DNA from: Epiperipatus broadwayi | Taxonomy: Eukaryota > Onychophora > Udeonychophora > Euonychophora > Peripatidae | Length of the DNA stretch: 64,000 nucleotides | Assembly: GCA_028023455.1 (NCBI GenBank) | Contig: JAQFVV010000013.1 | Span: 11,260,579 to 11,324,578, forward strand | Direction of reading: 5' to 3' | Shown here: one piece after another, positions 37,446 through 48,218 of the stretch | Numbering within the stretch: the stretch's first letter is position 1 | How the letters are laid out: each line of letters starts with the position of its first letter | Translations under genes and position numbers: made by a program | Notes under the pieces: generated by a model | The model's input: the letters and a program-made list of their open reading frames with translations, nothing else | The model's database searches: none | What the model was told of the DNA's origin: nothing

Positions 37446-37486
37446 TCCTCACTGAAGAGACCCATAGGTCGAAACCGGTCTGGGGA
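37446..37486 (+). ncRNA. Hammerhead ribozyme (type I, minimal stem III), intact core
   Basis: The core CTGAAGA (37452-37458) fits the invariant CUGANGA. Stem II is gacc (37459-37462) paired with ggtc (37467-37470) around cata. GAA (37471-37473) follows. Stem III is ac/gt (37474-37475 with 37478-37479) with a 2-nt loop. The cleavage base is C37480. Stem I pairs tcctca (37446-37451) with tgggga (37481-37486), with one G-U. All conserved core positions are present. Hammerheads of this form with a tiny stem III are known from Penelope-like terminal repeats. Confidence 0.85.
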
Positions 37487-37925
37487 TGGGGACAATCCAA
37501 GATAAAAATGATTTGAATGCCTTCTCTTGTAGTGGCATTTATCATAAATAAAAAAAAGCTCGTTTAGAGCTATTAGCACGCTCTTAATTTTACATATTTG
37601 TAAGTGCAAGCTATATATAAGTCATGTGACATCTGACTTGTTATTATTACTATTAAAATAATAATGCTAAATTTTATATATATGTGCATAAATAAATGTT
37701 TGTGTGTTAATTACTGACAGTGGCTTATTTTATTCTTTTTTTAAAAAATATTCTTAGATAAGAATTTATAAAATATAAATTTCTACTGTTCCACTGAGCT
37801 AGTGACAATGGGCTAATGGTTGGAATCAAAATATATAAAATATTTTTTTTTTAAACTTACATATCTGCCTACTATATAAATTTTCTAGGTTCAAATGTTC
37901 TAGTGGCACCCTCTAGTGTAGATAT

Positions 37926-39510
37926 GTTAAGACTCATGTCACCCCGACCATTATAATATATATATATATATATACATGATTCCCCTTTATAGATTTTTAT
38001 TATTTTTTTCTTTCTTTTAATAATAGGGCAAGCTTCATTCAACTATCTACAGACTAAAAGGGTAGGACTTACTGCTCTATCTAATTTTGGATATACATAT
38101 TATGATAATTATAATGGTATATTATAAATGTAATTCATTTGTTATAATTAATATATTAGTTACATTTTTGTTTTGTTATTCAGAATGAGTGATTAACATT
38201 CTGATATAAATAATCTAGTCTATCATATGATAACATCAGCAATAATAGACTTCAAAATAAAGGATAATGTTTATAATTTATATCCATGTGATATGACATC
38301 TTGGAAATAGGAAAGTTCACTACAAAATATAGATCACTATTTGAACGAAGAGATAAATTTATTTTATCTTATAATATTGAATTATTTCATTCCAATAATA
38401 AATAATCATCCATGGTAATAGTATATAAATGATAGATTACTATTTAATAAGGCTGTGAGAACAAATCAGGATCATATTTATCTCATTATGCATTTTTCTT
38501 TTTATAACTTTTATTATGTAAGTAATATTTACTAAGGCAATAAACCTTTAAGCATGTCCTTTAAAATGCAAAGGTAAAGACCTCTACAGGTCTTAACCAC
38601 AAGCTTACTCTTTGGAAGAAAAGAGGTTTAGTAAATATTACTTATGTAATCAATGGGTGGTAAAATATATTTATAATTACAACTTTTATTATGTTAAATT
38701 TAATTATGAATATAGTTTGTTATTTATACAATTTAATTAAATGTTAGTAATTATAATTATATTCCTGATTATTTATCTATTTCATAATTCATTATATAAC
38801 AACATATCGTACAAACATATAATTGCTATAAAGCAAATATAATCATACCCCTGCTCAAGTATATTCTTCCTGAGTTCGAATTCCATGGAATAATGAGAGG
38901 AGATTAGAGAGTACATGAAATATGCAAATAAAATGAATTTTCTACTGTTTTAATATAATAATTTATTAATTATATTGATGGAAATAATTTGTTATCCTGT
39001 TGTATATATCATTTGATGATTAAGTTATTTTGTTTGTCTATATACATGTTCAATCTGTCATAAATGCACACTCCATTACACGTATTAGCTTAAACTACTA
39101 AATTATCAAATGAGGGTATAGTGGCATTGTGCCAACCCATTATAATATATTAGGCAAAAATTTGAGTTTGAGCTATTAGAAACTGATAACTATTTTAGGT
39201 TAATATTTTGACACCCCTGTAATATATTTTAACTTTGGCATTAAATTTTATTTCTGATATCTGCTGAAATCATATTTCTTTGTATGTTATGTGTGTGTTC
39301 ATTATAATATATAAGAGTACAAAACCTCTAAAAACATCACATGACCATTTCATGTGCTTAAACAAGCTGCTAATATCTGTAGAAAACTCTCCAAACAGTA
39401 CTGTCACCCAGTGTATGTTGTAATAATCAATGGATGTAAGAAAATTTGCACATAAACTTCCTATCTAATGCCTACTCATCCAATGTCCCCAGGCTAGTTT
39501 CTAGCTTGTT
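37926..39510. other. AT-rich non-coding stretch
   Basis: It contains a short (TA)n at about 37955-37972 and a foldback at 38513-38650 (23-bp arms around ttactaa/ttagtaa). Otherwise nothing was recognised. Confidence 0.5.
38513..38650. repeat. 138-bp foldback (MITE-like)
   Basis: The left arm attatgtaagtaatatttac (from 38513) is the reverse complement of the right arm ending near 38650. The spacer of about 90 bp includes ggtaaagacctctacaggtc. It is probably a small non-autonomous DNA element. Confidence 0.65.
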
Positions 39511-39514
39511 AATT

Positions 39515-40517
<1,003 letters not shown>

Positions 40518-42152
40518 TTCTGTTGTGTATGTATATATATATATATATATATATTGTAAATATCGATAAGTCGATATTTATATTTTAAAAATTTGTTATT
40601 TGTTATTAAAAAAAAAATCTCTTTAAGTTGAAATTTACACATGAAATATTTAAATTTTTCTTTTATATTTATTAAATATAATTATTATTTGAAGTTATTA
40701 TTTTATTTATATATATTGATAGTACATCAATATGAACATTTAATTATTAAAATAAATAAGGACATATAAATTGTTGATTAAAAAAAATTATTTTATTTGC
40801 AATGATTACTAAATGTAATAAATAATTATTTATGTATATTTTTAAAGATGTCAGATTTTCAATTTAATATTTTATATATATATACTTGATATTTTATTTT
40901 TATTTTAATGTTAATTGTTTTAAAAGAGAACATATATAACATAAGTTTTAAAATAATATCTGCTGGCGCATGGAACGATAGCAACAACAATAAGGAAGCC
41001 ATTATATTATTTTTTTTTTATTGGAATAGATATAGAACAAACAACTGAAGGATAAAATTTTGTTACACTCTATTTTTATAAAATTTACTATTCTTCAAAA
41101 TACTGAAATAATATATATATTATTTTATGGTAAATACATAAATTATGACAGGCTAATCAAGAATCGCAGCCAGGAGGCTGCATCATCGCTTTCATTTATT
41201 CCAAGGCAATTTTCAATGGAACAACTAAAAAAATTCAATGTATAAATTTCGTCGCGTCTGGAGTTGAAACTAGATATAGCTATCTTAAATGTATAATCAT
41301 CAATTTAATCATAATTTGGAAGTAATTGGAATTAACATGCTGGATTTAACATTTTAATTGGTTTATTTTTTTTTTTTTAAAAGGAAGGAAATTTTAAAAT
41401 GGATAAAATATGCATATATATAAGGATTAACAATTTTCTTTAATATAATAATTTCTTCGCCTTTCAATAGAATGCATTCTAATAATCAAAAGTAAACAGA
41501 TAAAAGAACTCATGGAATAAATTAACTTTTGGAAAGGAAAATTAGCTAAATGAACTTTAAAAAGGTATTTAATAATTTTATATATGTATGAGTAATATAT
41601 AAATATACTTTTGGGATTGATATATATTTTTTTTTATTTATTTTTTTTTTTTTTATTATAAAATATAACGTTTTATAAGTGGTCAATTTAAGCATCTTGT
41701 TTTATAATAATATTAGACGTATAACAGATGTTCAGACAATTATCTTAAATAATTTAAAAATCTTAAAATGTAATTTATAGGTTGAAGTTATATATGAATT
41801 GTTATATTTATATTATAATGGTTAGGCAAAAATATGTCTTTATATATTTAATCTATATATACTTATTACAAGTATATACATATAGTTATTCTTTGTATTT
41901 ATATTTAAAACATCAATATTATTTAAAGTTGAACTATAACATAAAATAAAGGATGTACTATTTGTTTTATAAATAATGCCTTTGTAATTATTTAAAAGAG
42001 CGATACTATATTATTCTTATTTTCTTTTGATGCCAAAGTTATTATGAAATTAATTGAACTTATAAATAATAAAAGATAATTTTATATTTCATTTATTATT
42101 TGGTTTGTAGATCACTTACACATATTACTATTCATTCAAATATTTAGAGATA
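40518..42152. other. AT-rich non-coding stretch up to an assembly gap
   Basis: (TA)n at about 40528-40554, then T/A-rich DNA. A 61-codon plus frame at 41060-41245 has no recognisable domain. Nothing else was seen. Confidence 0.5.
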
Positions 42153-42652
42153 NNNNNNNNNNNNNNNNNNNNNNNNNNNNNNNNNNNNNNNNNNNNNNNN
42201 NNNNNNNNNNNNNNNNNNNNNNNNNNNNNNNNNNNNNNNNNNNNNNNNNNNNNNNNNNNNNNNNNNNNNNNNNNNNNNNNNNNNNNNNNNNNNNNNNNNN
42301 NNNNNNNNNNNNNNNNNNNNNNNNNNNNNNNNNNNNNNNNNNNNNNNNNNNNNNNNNNNNNNNNNNNNNNNNNNNNNNNNNNNNNNNNNNNNNNNNNNNN
42401 NNNNNNNNNNNNNNNNNNNNNNNNNNNNNNNNNNNNNNNNNNNNNNNNNNNNNNNNNNNNNNNNNNNNNNNNNNNNNNNNNNNNNNNNNNNNNNNNNNNN
42501 NNNNNNNNNNNNNNNNNNNNNNNNNNNNNNNNNNNNNNNNNNNNNNNNNNNNNNNNNNNNNNNNNNNNNNNNNNNNNNNNNNNNNNNNNNNNNNNNNNNN
42601 NNNNNNNNNNNNNNNNNNNNNNNNNNNNNNNNNNNNNNNNNNNNNNNNNNNN
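42153..42652. other. Assembly gap (500 N)
   Basis: Exactly 500 N, a conventional placeholder, so the true gap size is unknown. Repeats at both edges probably caused it. Confidence 0.99.
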
Positions 42653-42797
42653 TTTTTTATCAGATCAGATTGATCATCCTAACCATCACCTACATCCATC
42701 AATTCAATCAGTTACAAATTGGCTCCAACATTTTGGGCCTTCTTTCTTCAATTTAAATGGAATACAGCATTCAACAATTCCGACGGTTACAATATAT
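42653..42797 (+). repeat. LTR 3'-end fragment, copy of 29039-29179
   Basis: From ttttttatcagatcag to the closing ggttaca it matches 29039-29179 with very few differences, including the degraded inner primer-site motif (here tggctccaacattttgggcc). After ggttaca the two copies diverge, so the boundary at 42796 supports the LTR end inferred at 29179. Confidence 0.8.
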
Positions 42798-42931
42798 ATA
42801 TATATTCTATACTAAACTTCATGTAATTATAAGGAACTTAAACTCAGATTTTCAACCTCCTTACAGTTATTCAATCTATCTTATACAACTGATACATATG
42901 ATCACGCACATGTGAACAAGATAAATAATCT

Positions 42932-42973
42932 CCAATATATGTATTTCATGTTGAATCAGCACTCATCAGTTGG
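42932..42973 (-). ncRNA. Hammerhead-like ribozyme, copy A
   Basis: On the minus strand CUGAUGA is preceded by ccaa, which can pair with uugg at the other end (stem I). GAA is in place, stem III is aua/uau with a 2-nt loop, and A is the cleavage base. Stem II pairs imperfectly: an interior C-A mismatch and a closing G-U. Copies B and C differ at just these places in ways that suggest a fully paired ancestral stem. Confidence 0.6.
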
Positions 42974-43484
42974 TCCAGATCATCATCTCCAACACACATA
43001 TACAATCAATGCTCGGTTTATATTAAGATAGCAAATCTTAAAACTTTAATGGACAAGCTTCAATCTTTTCCATTCTACAAGTCTTCAGCCATCCATATAA
43101 CTGAAAGTCCAGAAATGGAAATGCTCAAAACTCTTGCTGATACCAATATTATTGTCATACCCATGTCGACCTTAAATCAATCTGACCCCTTATGCATAGA
43201 ACCTTAATATGTCCATTTAATTACCCAGATGAGGGATAGGCAGAATACAGGCTGAATGTGTAATATTTAAATACATGTATATTTCTATACTAAACTTAAA
43301 TTCAATTATAAGGGACTTGAATATTGGCATCAGTAAGGGCTTTGAGCATTAAATCTTTGAATTTTCAATGATATGGCTGGCTGAAGAATTGCAGAGTGGA
43401 GGAGATTGAAGCTTGTCCATCAAAGCTTGAAAATTTGCTAACTAAACGCTGATTGTATATATGTGTGGAAGATGGTGATTTGGA

Positions 43485-43527
43485 CCAACTGATGAGTACC
43501 TGGTTCAGCACAAAATACATATATTGG
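43485..43527 (+). ncRNA. Hammerhead-like relic, copy B
   Basis: Same order as copy A: ccaa, CTGATGA (43489-43495), a stem II region closing with G-C and U-A pairs, stem III and ttgg. The GAA triplet reads AAA, so the copy is probably inactive. Confidence 0.55.
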
Positions 43528-43963
43528 AGATCATTTATCTTTTTCATGTATGTGTGATCATGGGTATTGGTTGTATGCAATAGGTTGGATAGCTGTAGGG
43601 AGTTTGAAAATCTGAGTTCAATTCCTTTATATTCACACTAAGTTTAGTATAGAAAATATACATGTATTTAAATATTATATGTTCAACCTGTATTCTGCTC
43701 ATCACTCCTTTGTATAATTAAGTAAATATATTAAGGTCATATATGTGAGGGGTTAGACTAACTTAAGATCAACATGGATATAACAACAATATTGCATCAT
43801 TAAGGACTTTGAACATTCCATTCTTTGGATTTTCAATGATATGGCTGGCTGAAGTGTTGAAGATTGGAGAAGATTGAAGCTTGTCCATTAAAGTTTGAAG
43901 ATTTGCTATCTTAATATAAACTGAGCACTGATTGTATATATGTGTAGGAGATGGTGATCTGGA

Positions 43964-44005
43964 TCAACGGATGAGTGCTGGTTTAACATGAAATATGAAT
44001 ATTGG
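43964..44005 (+). ncRNA. Hammerhead-like relic, copy C
   Basis: Same order as copy A, with GAA retained, but the first core element reads CGGATGA (43968-43974) instead of CTGATGA. It is probably inactive. Confidence 0.5.
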
Positions 44006-44095
44006 AGATTATTATTTTTTTTTCACATGTCTGTGATTATGTGTATCAGTTGTAGAAGGTAGATTGGGTAAATGTAGGGAATTTGTTATAGATAC

Positions 44096-45299
44096 GTATA
44101 TATCCAAGAATATTAATAAAAATAATAAAATATTAAAGGAAACGAGATAAAAAAAAGGATAATTTTAAAATGAGATCAAAACGATTGAAGAATCTGATTA
44201 TGATAAATGATCCCTATCTAGAGTTATAAATCCATCATCACATAAGCAATTCATTTTACAATAATAGCAGTTTTGCTTTATTATAAATTTTTGAGTAAAA
44301 ACTGCTTGATATCTCAATAAATGTTTCATAACCAGTGATTCAGAGGATTTTTTAAATCCATAAATAAGTGATCTGGTGAGAGACATGTTTCATTATGCCA
44401 AAGAGTCCTTTTTTAAAAAAGACACAGTTATCAACTAATAGGTTCTTGATCATTATAAGTGGTAGACTGTCATAACTTTTTAGTAAACAAAAAATATTAT
44501 AGCGTTTTTTTGTACTCCTGAAAATTATACATATACATTTCATAATAATTTAGTATTAATAAATAAAATGTAGTAACTCTTTCTTTATTTTTAATTTGCA
44601 ACAATACAACACGATTTAGTCATATAAATGCATACTGCTCTTAAGAAAAGTATTATAAATATTCAAACTTGATTTTTTATTTATTACAAGCATTATTTAC
44701 AATAGATATTAAAATGTTTGTATAAAAAATTTAAGAAAATATAGCCATTAAATTATAGAAATGGAAAAATAAAATTACTTCCGTTTAACTGGATTCAGTT
44801 GATTGCTTTCTTACAATCAGTTATTACAATGAAATAAATTTGCTTTGTATTATTGTAGGTATTAGTTACAATAAATTTTACAATATCTGTCTTAAAAAAA
44901 AAAAAAATAGAAGAATAAAAATAGTAGTCATTCATTTGTAAATGACTGAGAAAATTTGCAGACATTTAAACTACATGAGTAAAATTCAAACTAATTTGGA
45001 TTTTTACAAACCTGGGACATACTTAGGATGGTACTGACACAAATACCTGTTCAATTTAAAAAATATGAAATAAAGGCATTTGAAAATTTAACCTGTTCCC
45101 ACATACTGATTGTGGCTGTCGCTCATTAAATTTATTTATTACTAAATTAAATCTTGACAAATTTAACATGAATAATCCAAGTGAAATATTACATCGACGT
45201 ATTAATATATATAATTTTTATCAATGCACAAATTTCACAGATGTTTCAGAAACTTGTATGAAATAGAATAATAATAAAAATCAAATTGACCAATATATA
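44096..45299. other. AT-rich non-coding stretch
   Basis: No feature is supported. Two overlapping minus-strand frames at 44198-44543 have no recognisable domain. Confidence 0.45.
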
Positions 45300-45960
45300 T
45301 ATAAATATTTTTTAATAAATTGTTTTTCTCTTCACCAATAAAAATTGTAATTATACGTATGCTATTTTTTTGCATGCATTAGTGAAGCTGTATTTATACT
45401 ATAAAGTGTAATATGCCTACTTAGCGCTTTCGAGATTTAGTATTCTAATCTCATACTCATAGCTTTACGAATAAAGACTGATGTGATTTTTGTACACATG
45501 TGCAAATGAGACTCGGGCTAACATCAACACAAGAATTTACCAACACAGATATCATACAACAGGGTTAAAAATAAAAATAAAGGAACATCAATCTTCTGGG
45601 ATGAACAAGCAGCTACAGGCCATGTATTCAAACATAGTTCTGCCCAAATAATTTGCACAGAGAAGAGTGATGCCAAAAGAAAAGTCAAAGAAGCTTTTTC
45701 ATAGCAAATGATCTCAGTTCCATTAATAGAAGAGGGTCATGCTTTGCTCTCTCCAAACAATGGATTAACTAATTAAAAATTCAAGCTCATTTGCATATGT
45801 GTACAATAAATCACAAGTTTTCATTCGTAAAGCTATGAGTATGAGATTAGAATACTAAATGTCGAAAGCGCTAAGCAGGCAAATTAAACATTATAGTATA
45901 ATTACAGCTTCACTAACGCATGCGAAAAAATCGCATATGTATAAATTATAAATATTTTTT
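45300..45960 (+). mobile_element. Penelope-like insertion with inverted terminal arms, copy 2
   Basis: A 14-bp direct repeat (tataaatatttttt) at 45300-45313 and 45947-45960 flanks about 34 unique bases and then inverted arms of about 160 bp (about 45348-45510 and 45786-45945). Between the arms is a decayed GIY-YIG coding stretch. The architecture (duplication length, short left extension, inverted arms, nuclease tail between) repeats that of the copy at 24.4 kb. The arms share only an agcgctttc core with that copy, so they are related but separate families or old copies. Confidence 0.78.
45508..45773 (+). pseudogene. Decayed GIY-YIG endonuclease remnant
   Basis: Reading from the left arm gives ETRANINTRIYQHRYHTTG. 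After at least one frame change come SIFWDEQAATGHVFKHS, AKRKVKEA and, in another frame, IANDLSSINRRGSC then LSKQWI. These match in order the GETKATLSTRLSQHR, SIFAMHQKSAGHAC, KRKVKDA, FIATDDKAMNRKDAC and SKKWI stretches of the frame at 24548-24991. The left arm joins the coding part inside the domain, just after the YIG position, so the catalytic N-terminal part is lost. Confidence 0.75.
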
Positions 45961-47145
45961 GAAAATTAATTTTTTTGATTTTTTTATTATTAAATTTTAA
46001 ACAGATAAAAACCCTCAATAGTACAAATTAAATCTATCTTATAATTACACAAAAACTAATTTAATTTTTATTTTAAGTTTTTATAAAAATTACATTAGAT
46101 TTCGTGGTTTATTTTATATATAAATAAATTTTGAAAATATACTGACCTATTTTGATTAGTTTATTTTCTATTAATTTCAAATTTTAGACAAATTTTGGAA
46201 ATATATTTGAAGTTTGCTTCGATAAAGATTATACTAAATAATCAAAAGATTGTTATGTGGATATAATGTAAAAACAAATTGTTTATATTAAATTTGTTCA
46301 AAATTTTATTTAATTTTATTCAATAATAAGCAAATATATATTTTGTTTTAAATTTTGGAACATTTTAATTTAGTATTAATATTATTTTAAATGTATTTAA
46401 TCATACTCTTAGCTTATAAATATCTGCTCATTCAAACTTGATTCTTATGACTCCTGCTTACCATCAAAAGGAGAGATAAAAATTCATATTGATAATTATA
46501 AAATGTTTATATCCTTTCCCCTAAATACTTTCTAAAGATAATAAAATAGAAAAATATTTTTGTAACATATGACAACATAGTTTTTACTTTTTAGAAATTA
46601 CCCTTTAATTAATTAGTTATTTTTCTATTTTACCATGGAAAGTCACACAGATTCTGTTTTTAATGGCTGGATATTGGTCCTCACTTCAATCTGATTACTT
46701 TAATTCTGATATTTTTTAAACTTGTTCTTTCCAATGTAAGGTTGATATGTTTTTTTATTGATTTTCACAAGTTTAAATGCTTTCCATAACAATTATTAAA
46801 ACAATATGTTTGCTTCTTTGTGTAGTTCCTAATCACAAATAATTATATTTATTATACCTACTGTACTCTTTCTTGATTAATGCAGTAGCCTACGTCTTTA
46901 AAACACTGGTTTTATGTACTGCATACAAATTTGTGCCATTCACATTTCATCTACTACTAATCATTTGCCCAATGATTTTGACTGTTTCCAATATGCATGA
47001 TAAAATCAAAATAATGCTGTATATCCCAGTTAAAAAGTAAAAAGAACTAGATTCATCATTAATAATTTTGAATTATTTTCAGCTTTTGCTTACATGTACA
47101 AAATTTGTATATGCATACTTTCTGTATGATAAAATCAAAATGATA
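45961..47145. other. AT-rich non-coding stretch
   Basis: No gene is supported. A stretch at about 47085-47140 (tacatgtacaaaatttgtat and onwards) recurs in similar form at about 48285-48330 on the other side of the DNA transposon. Older tandem repetition of this sequence is therefore likely. Confidence 0.45.
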
Positions 47146-47147
47146 TA

Positions 47148-48216
47148 CACCTGGGTCTCGTTTTACGCGATAGATAAGTTCCTCAGAAAACAAGCGCAAA
47201 TGAAATCACGCAAAAATAGACATAACTTACATTGAAAAAGGGGGGATGCGGTCTGTGATTTTTCAAAATTCACGTAAAAGCAAAGCACCAATGTAAAATT
47301 ACTTTAAAATTCGCGCGCAAAAAAAAATAAGGAAATAAAATATGACTAATAAAAAAATTCAAATTTGAAAAAAATTGATGCAAGACAAACTTTTTTTAAC
47401 TATAATATTTAATTTTATTCAAAATAATATATTTTTATGCATAATTTACAGTACAGTAATTTACATTTTTTATACACGTTTTAATTATTATAGCTATTTG
47501 CGGAAAAACATGTTTGTTGGCAAACAACTAGCGCCAACTTCACACTCATGTTGTGTCAATGGTTTTCTGATGACAACATAATTAGTAATTAATCTTTGAG
47601 ACAATGATTTTATTAATTGTTTATGAAACGAACAACTAAAAATTAAATTCTTATTGTTGTCTTTAATTTTCAATTCCGTTTAAAAGTCACATTTCACATC
47701 ACATTAATTTCAAGTCACCATAAGTAATTTTTAAATTGTTAATTACAATTAAAAATCAGATTTTAATTTTTAATTGTCAAATTTAATTGTGCCCACTGCT
47801 ATTACTGACCTTTTAAAAATAAACTTGTGGACACTAAATGATTAATAATTGATTATGTTCTTTTTTAAAAAGCAAAAACAATGCGATTTAAAATGCAAAA
47901 TTAACACGCACAATGTTTGAACAAATTTACATTATAATCTTGTAAAATTTAATGTGTGTATACATAAAATGTGGAAATCACGATTTTAATTTCATTATTG
48001 CATAAAATCTTACTATTATAAAGCACTGAAAATATTAAAATTACTAAGATGAAAGTCGAATTCCAATAATGTGCTATTACTTTCAATATAACATAAGTGC
48101 GTGAATTTTACTATTTAAAGTAATAGCGCATTATTGGAGTTCGACTTCTGGTGAAACATGAATCGTGTAACTTCAAAATTGTGTTAAATAAGTCCACATA
48201 AAAAGAGACCCAGGTG
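47148..48216. mobile_element. Non-autonomous DNA transposon, pogo/Tigger-like (1069 bp)
   Basis: The ends are cacctgggtctc at 47148-47159 and its exact reverse complement at 48205-48216. Weaker matching extends the inverted repeat to about 24 bp, including a ttttacgcga-type stretch. TA lies on both sides (47146-47147 and 48217-48218), as expected for the Tc1/mariner-pogo superfamily. The 5' part (gataagttcctcag, gcgcaaatgaaatcacgc) resembles Tigger-type subterminal sequence. No transposase frame remains; the 68-codon frame at 47375-47581 is not recognisable. Confidence 0.75.
48050..48149. repeat. Internal palindrome in the DNA transposon
   Basis: About 38 bp (gtcgaattccaataatgtgc and onwards, from 48056) recur inverted at 48113-48149, forming a hairpin with a ~25-nt loop. 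It could be a nested MITE or a duplicated subterminal motif. Confidence 0.7.
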
Positions 48217-48218
48217 TA

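Larger units (their letters stand above)
37128..37666. mobile_element. Palindromic Penelope-like insertion with two hammerhead ribozymes
   Basis: A 13-bp direct repeat (taaaataataatg) at 37128-37140 and 37654-37666 flanks a 513-bp insert made almost wholly of two inverted arms (about 37141-37363 and 37366-37600) meeting at about 37365. The right side has an extra ~55-nt extension. Each arm carries one hammerhead core, on opposite strands. The target duplication size, inverted arms and one-sided extension match the Penelope-like copies at 24.4 and 45.3 kb. It has no ORF. Confidence 0.8.
33914..37925 (+). repeat. Two diverged tandem copies of an LTR-like non-coding unit (about 1.8 kb)
   Basis: Unit 1 runs about 33914-35700 and unit 2 about 35709-37925 (less the 0.5-kb insertion). 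They align in order: atcgcacag...ttattaaaataaa at the start; a taaaaggaaa / tataaaagaa TATA-like site (34207 and 36053); tatctgacca (34492 and 36421); aaattgggtcaatgg (34697 and 36637); gcctatggaagg (34760 and 36733); cagtggcttatttt (35489 and 37719); and a terminal ctaggttyaaatg...tggc motif. Unit 2 is more diverged or edited and no long ORF is conserved. This could be tandem LTRs of a lost element or a large satellite-like duplication. Confidence 0.65.
42798..44095. repeat. Three copies of a ~480-bp hammerhead-containing repeat (one inverted, two direct)
   Basis: Copy A (about 42800-43280) lies on the minus strand; copies B (about 43325-43790) and C (about 43790-44095, truncated) lie on the plus strand in tandem. 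All three share ggatggctggctgaag-like, attgaagcttgtccat and gattgtatatatgtgt stretches and a hammerhead-like core. The B-to-C spacing of the core is about 478 bp. They are 10-20% diverged. No ORF is conserved, so these look like retrozyme-like or satellite-like non-coding repeats. Confidence 0.75.
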
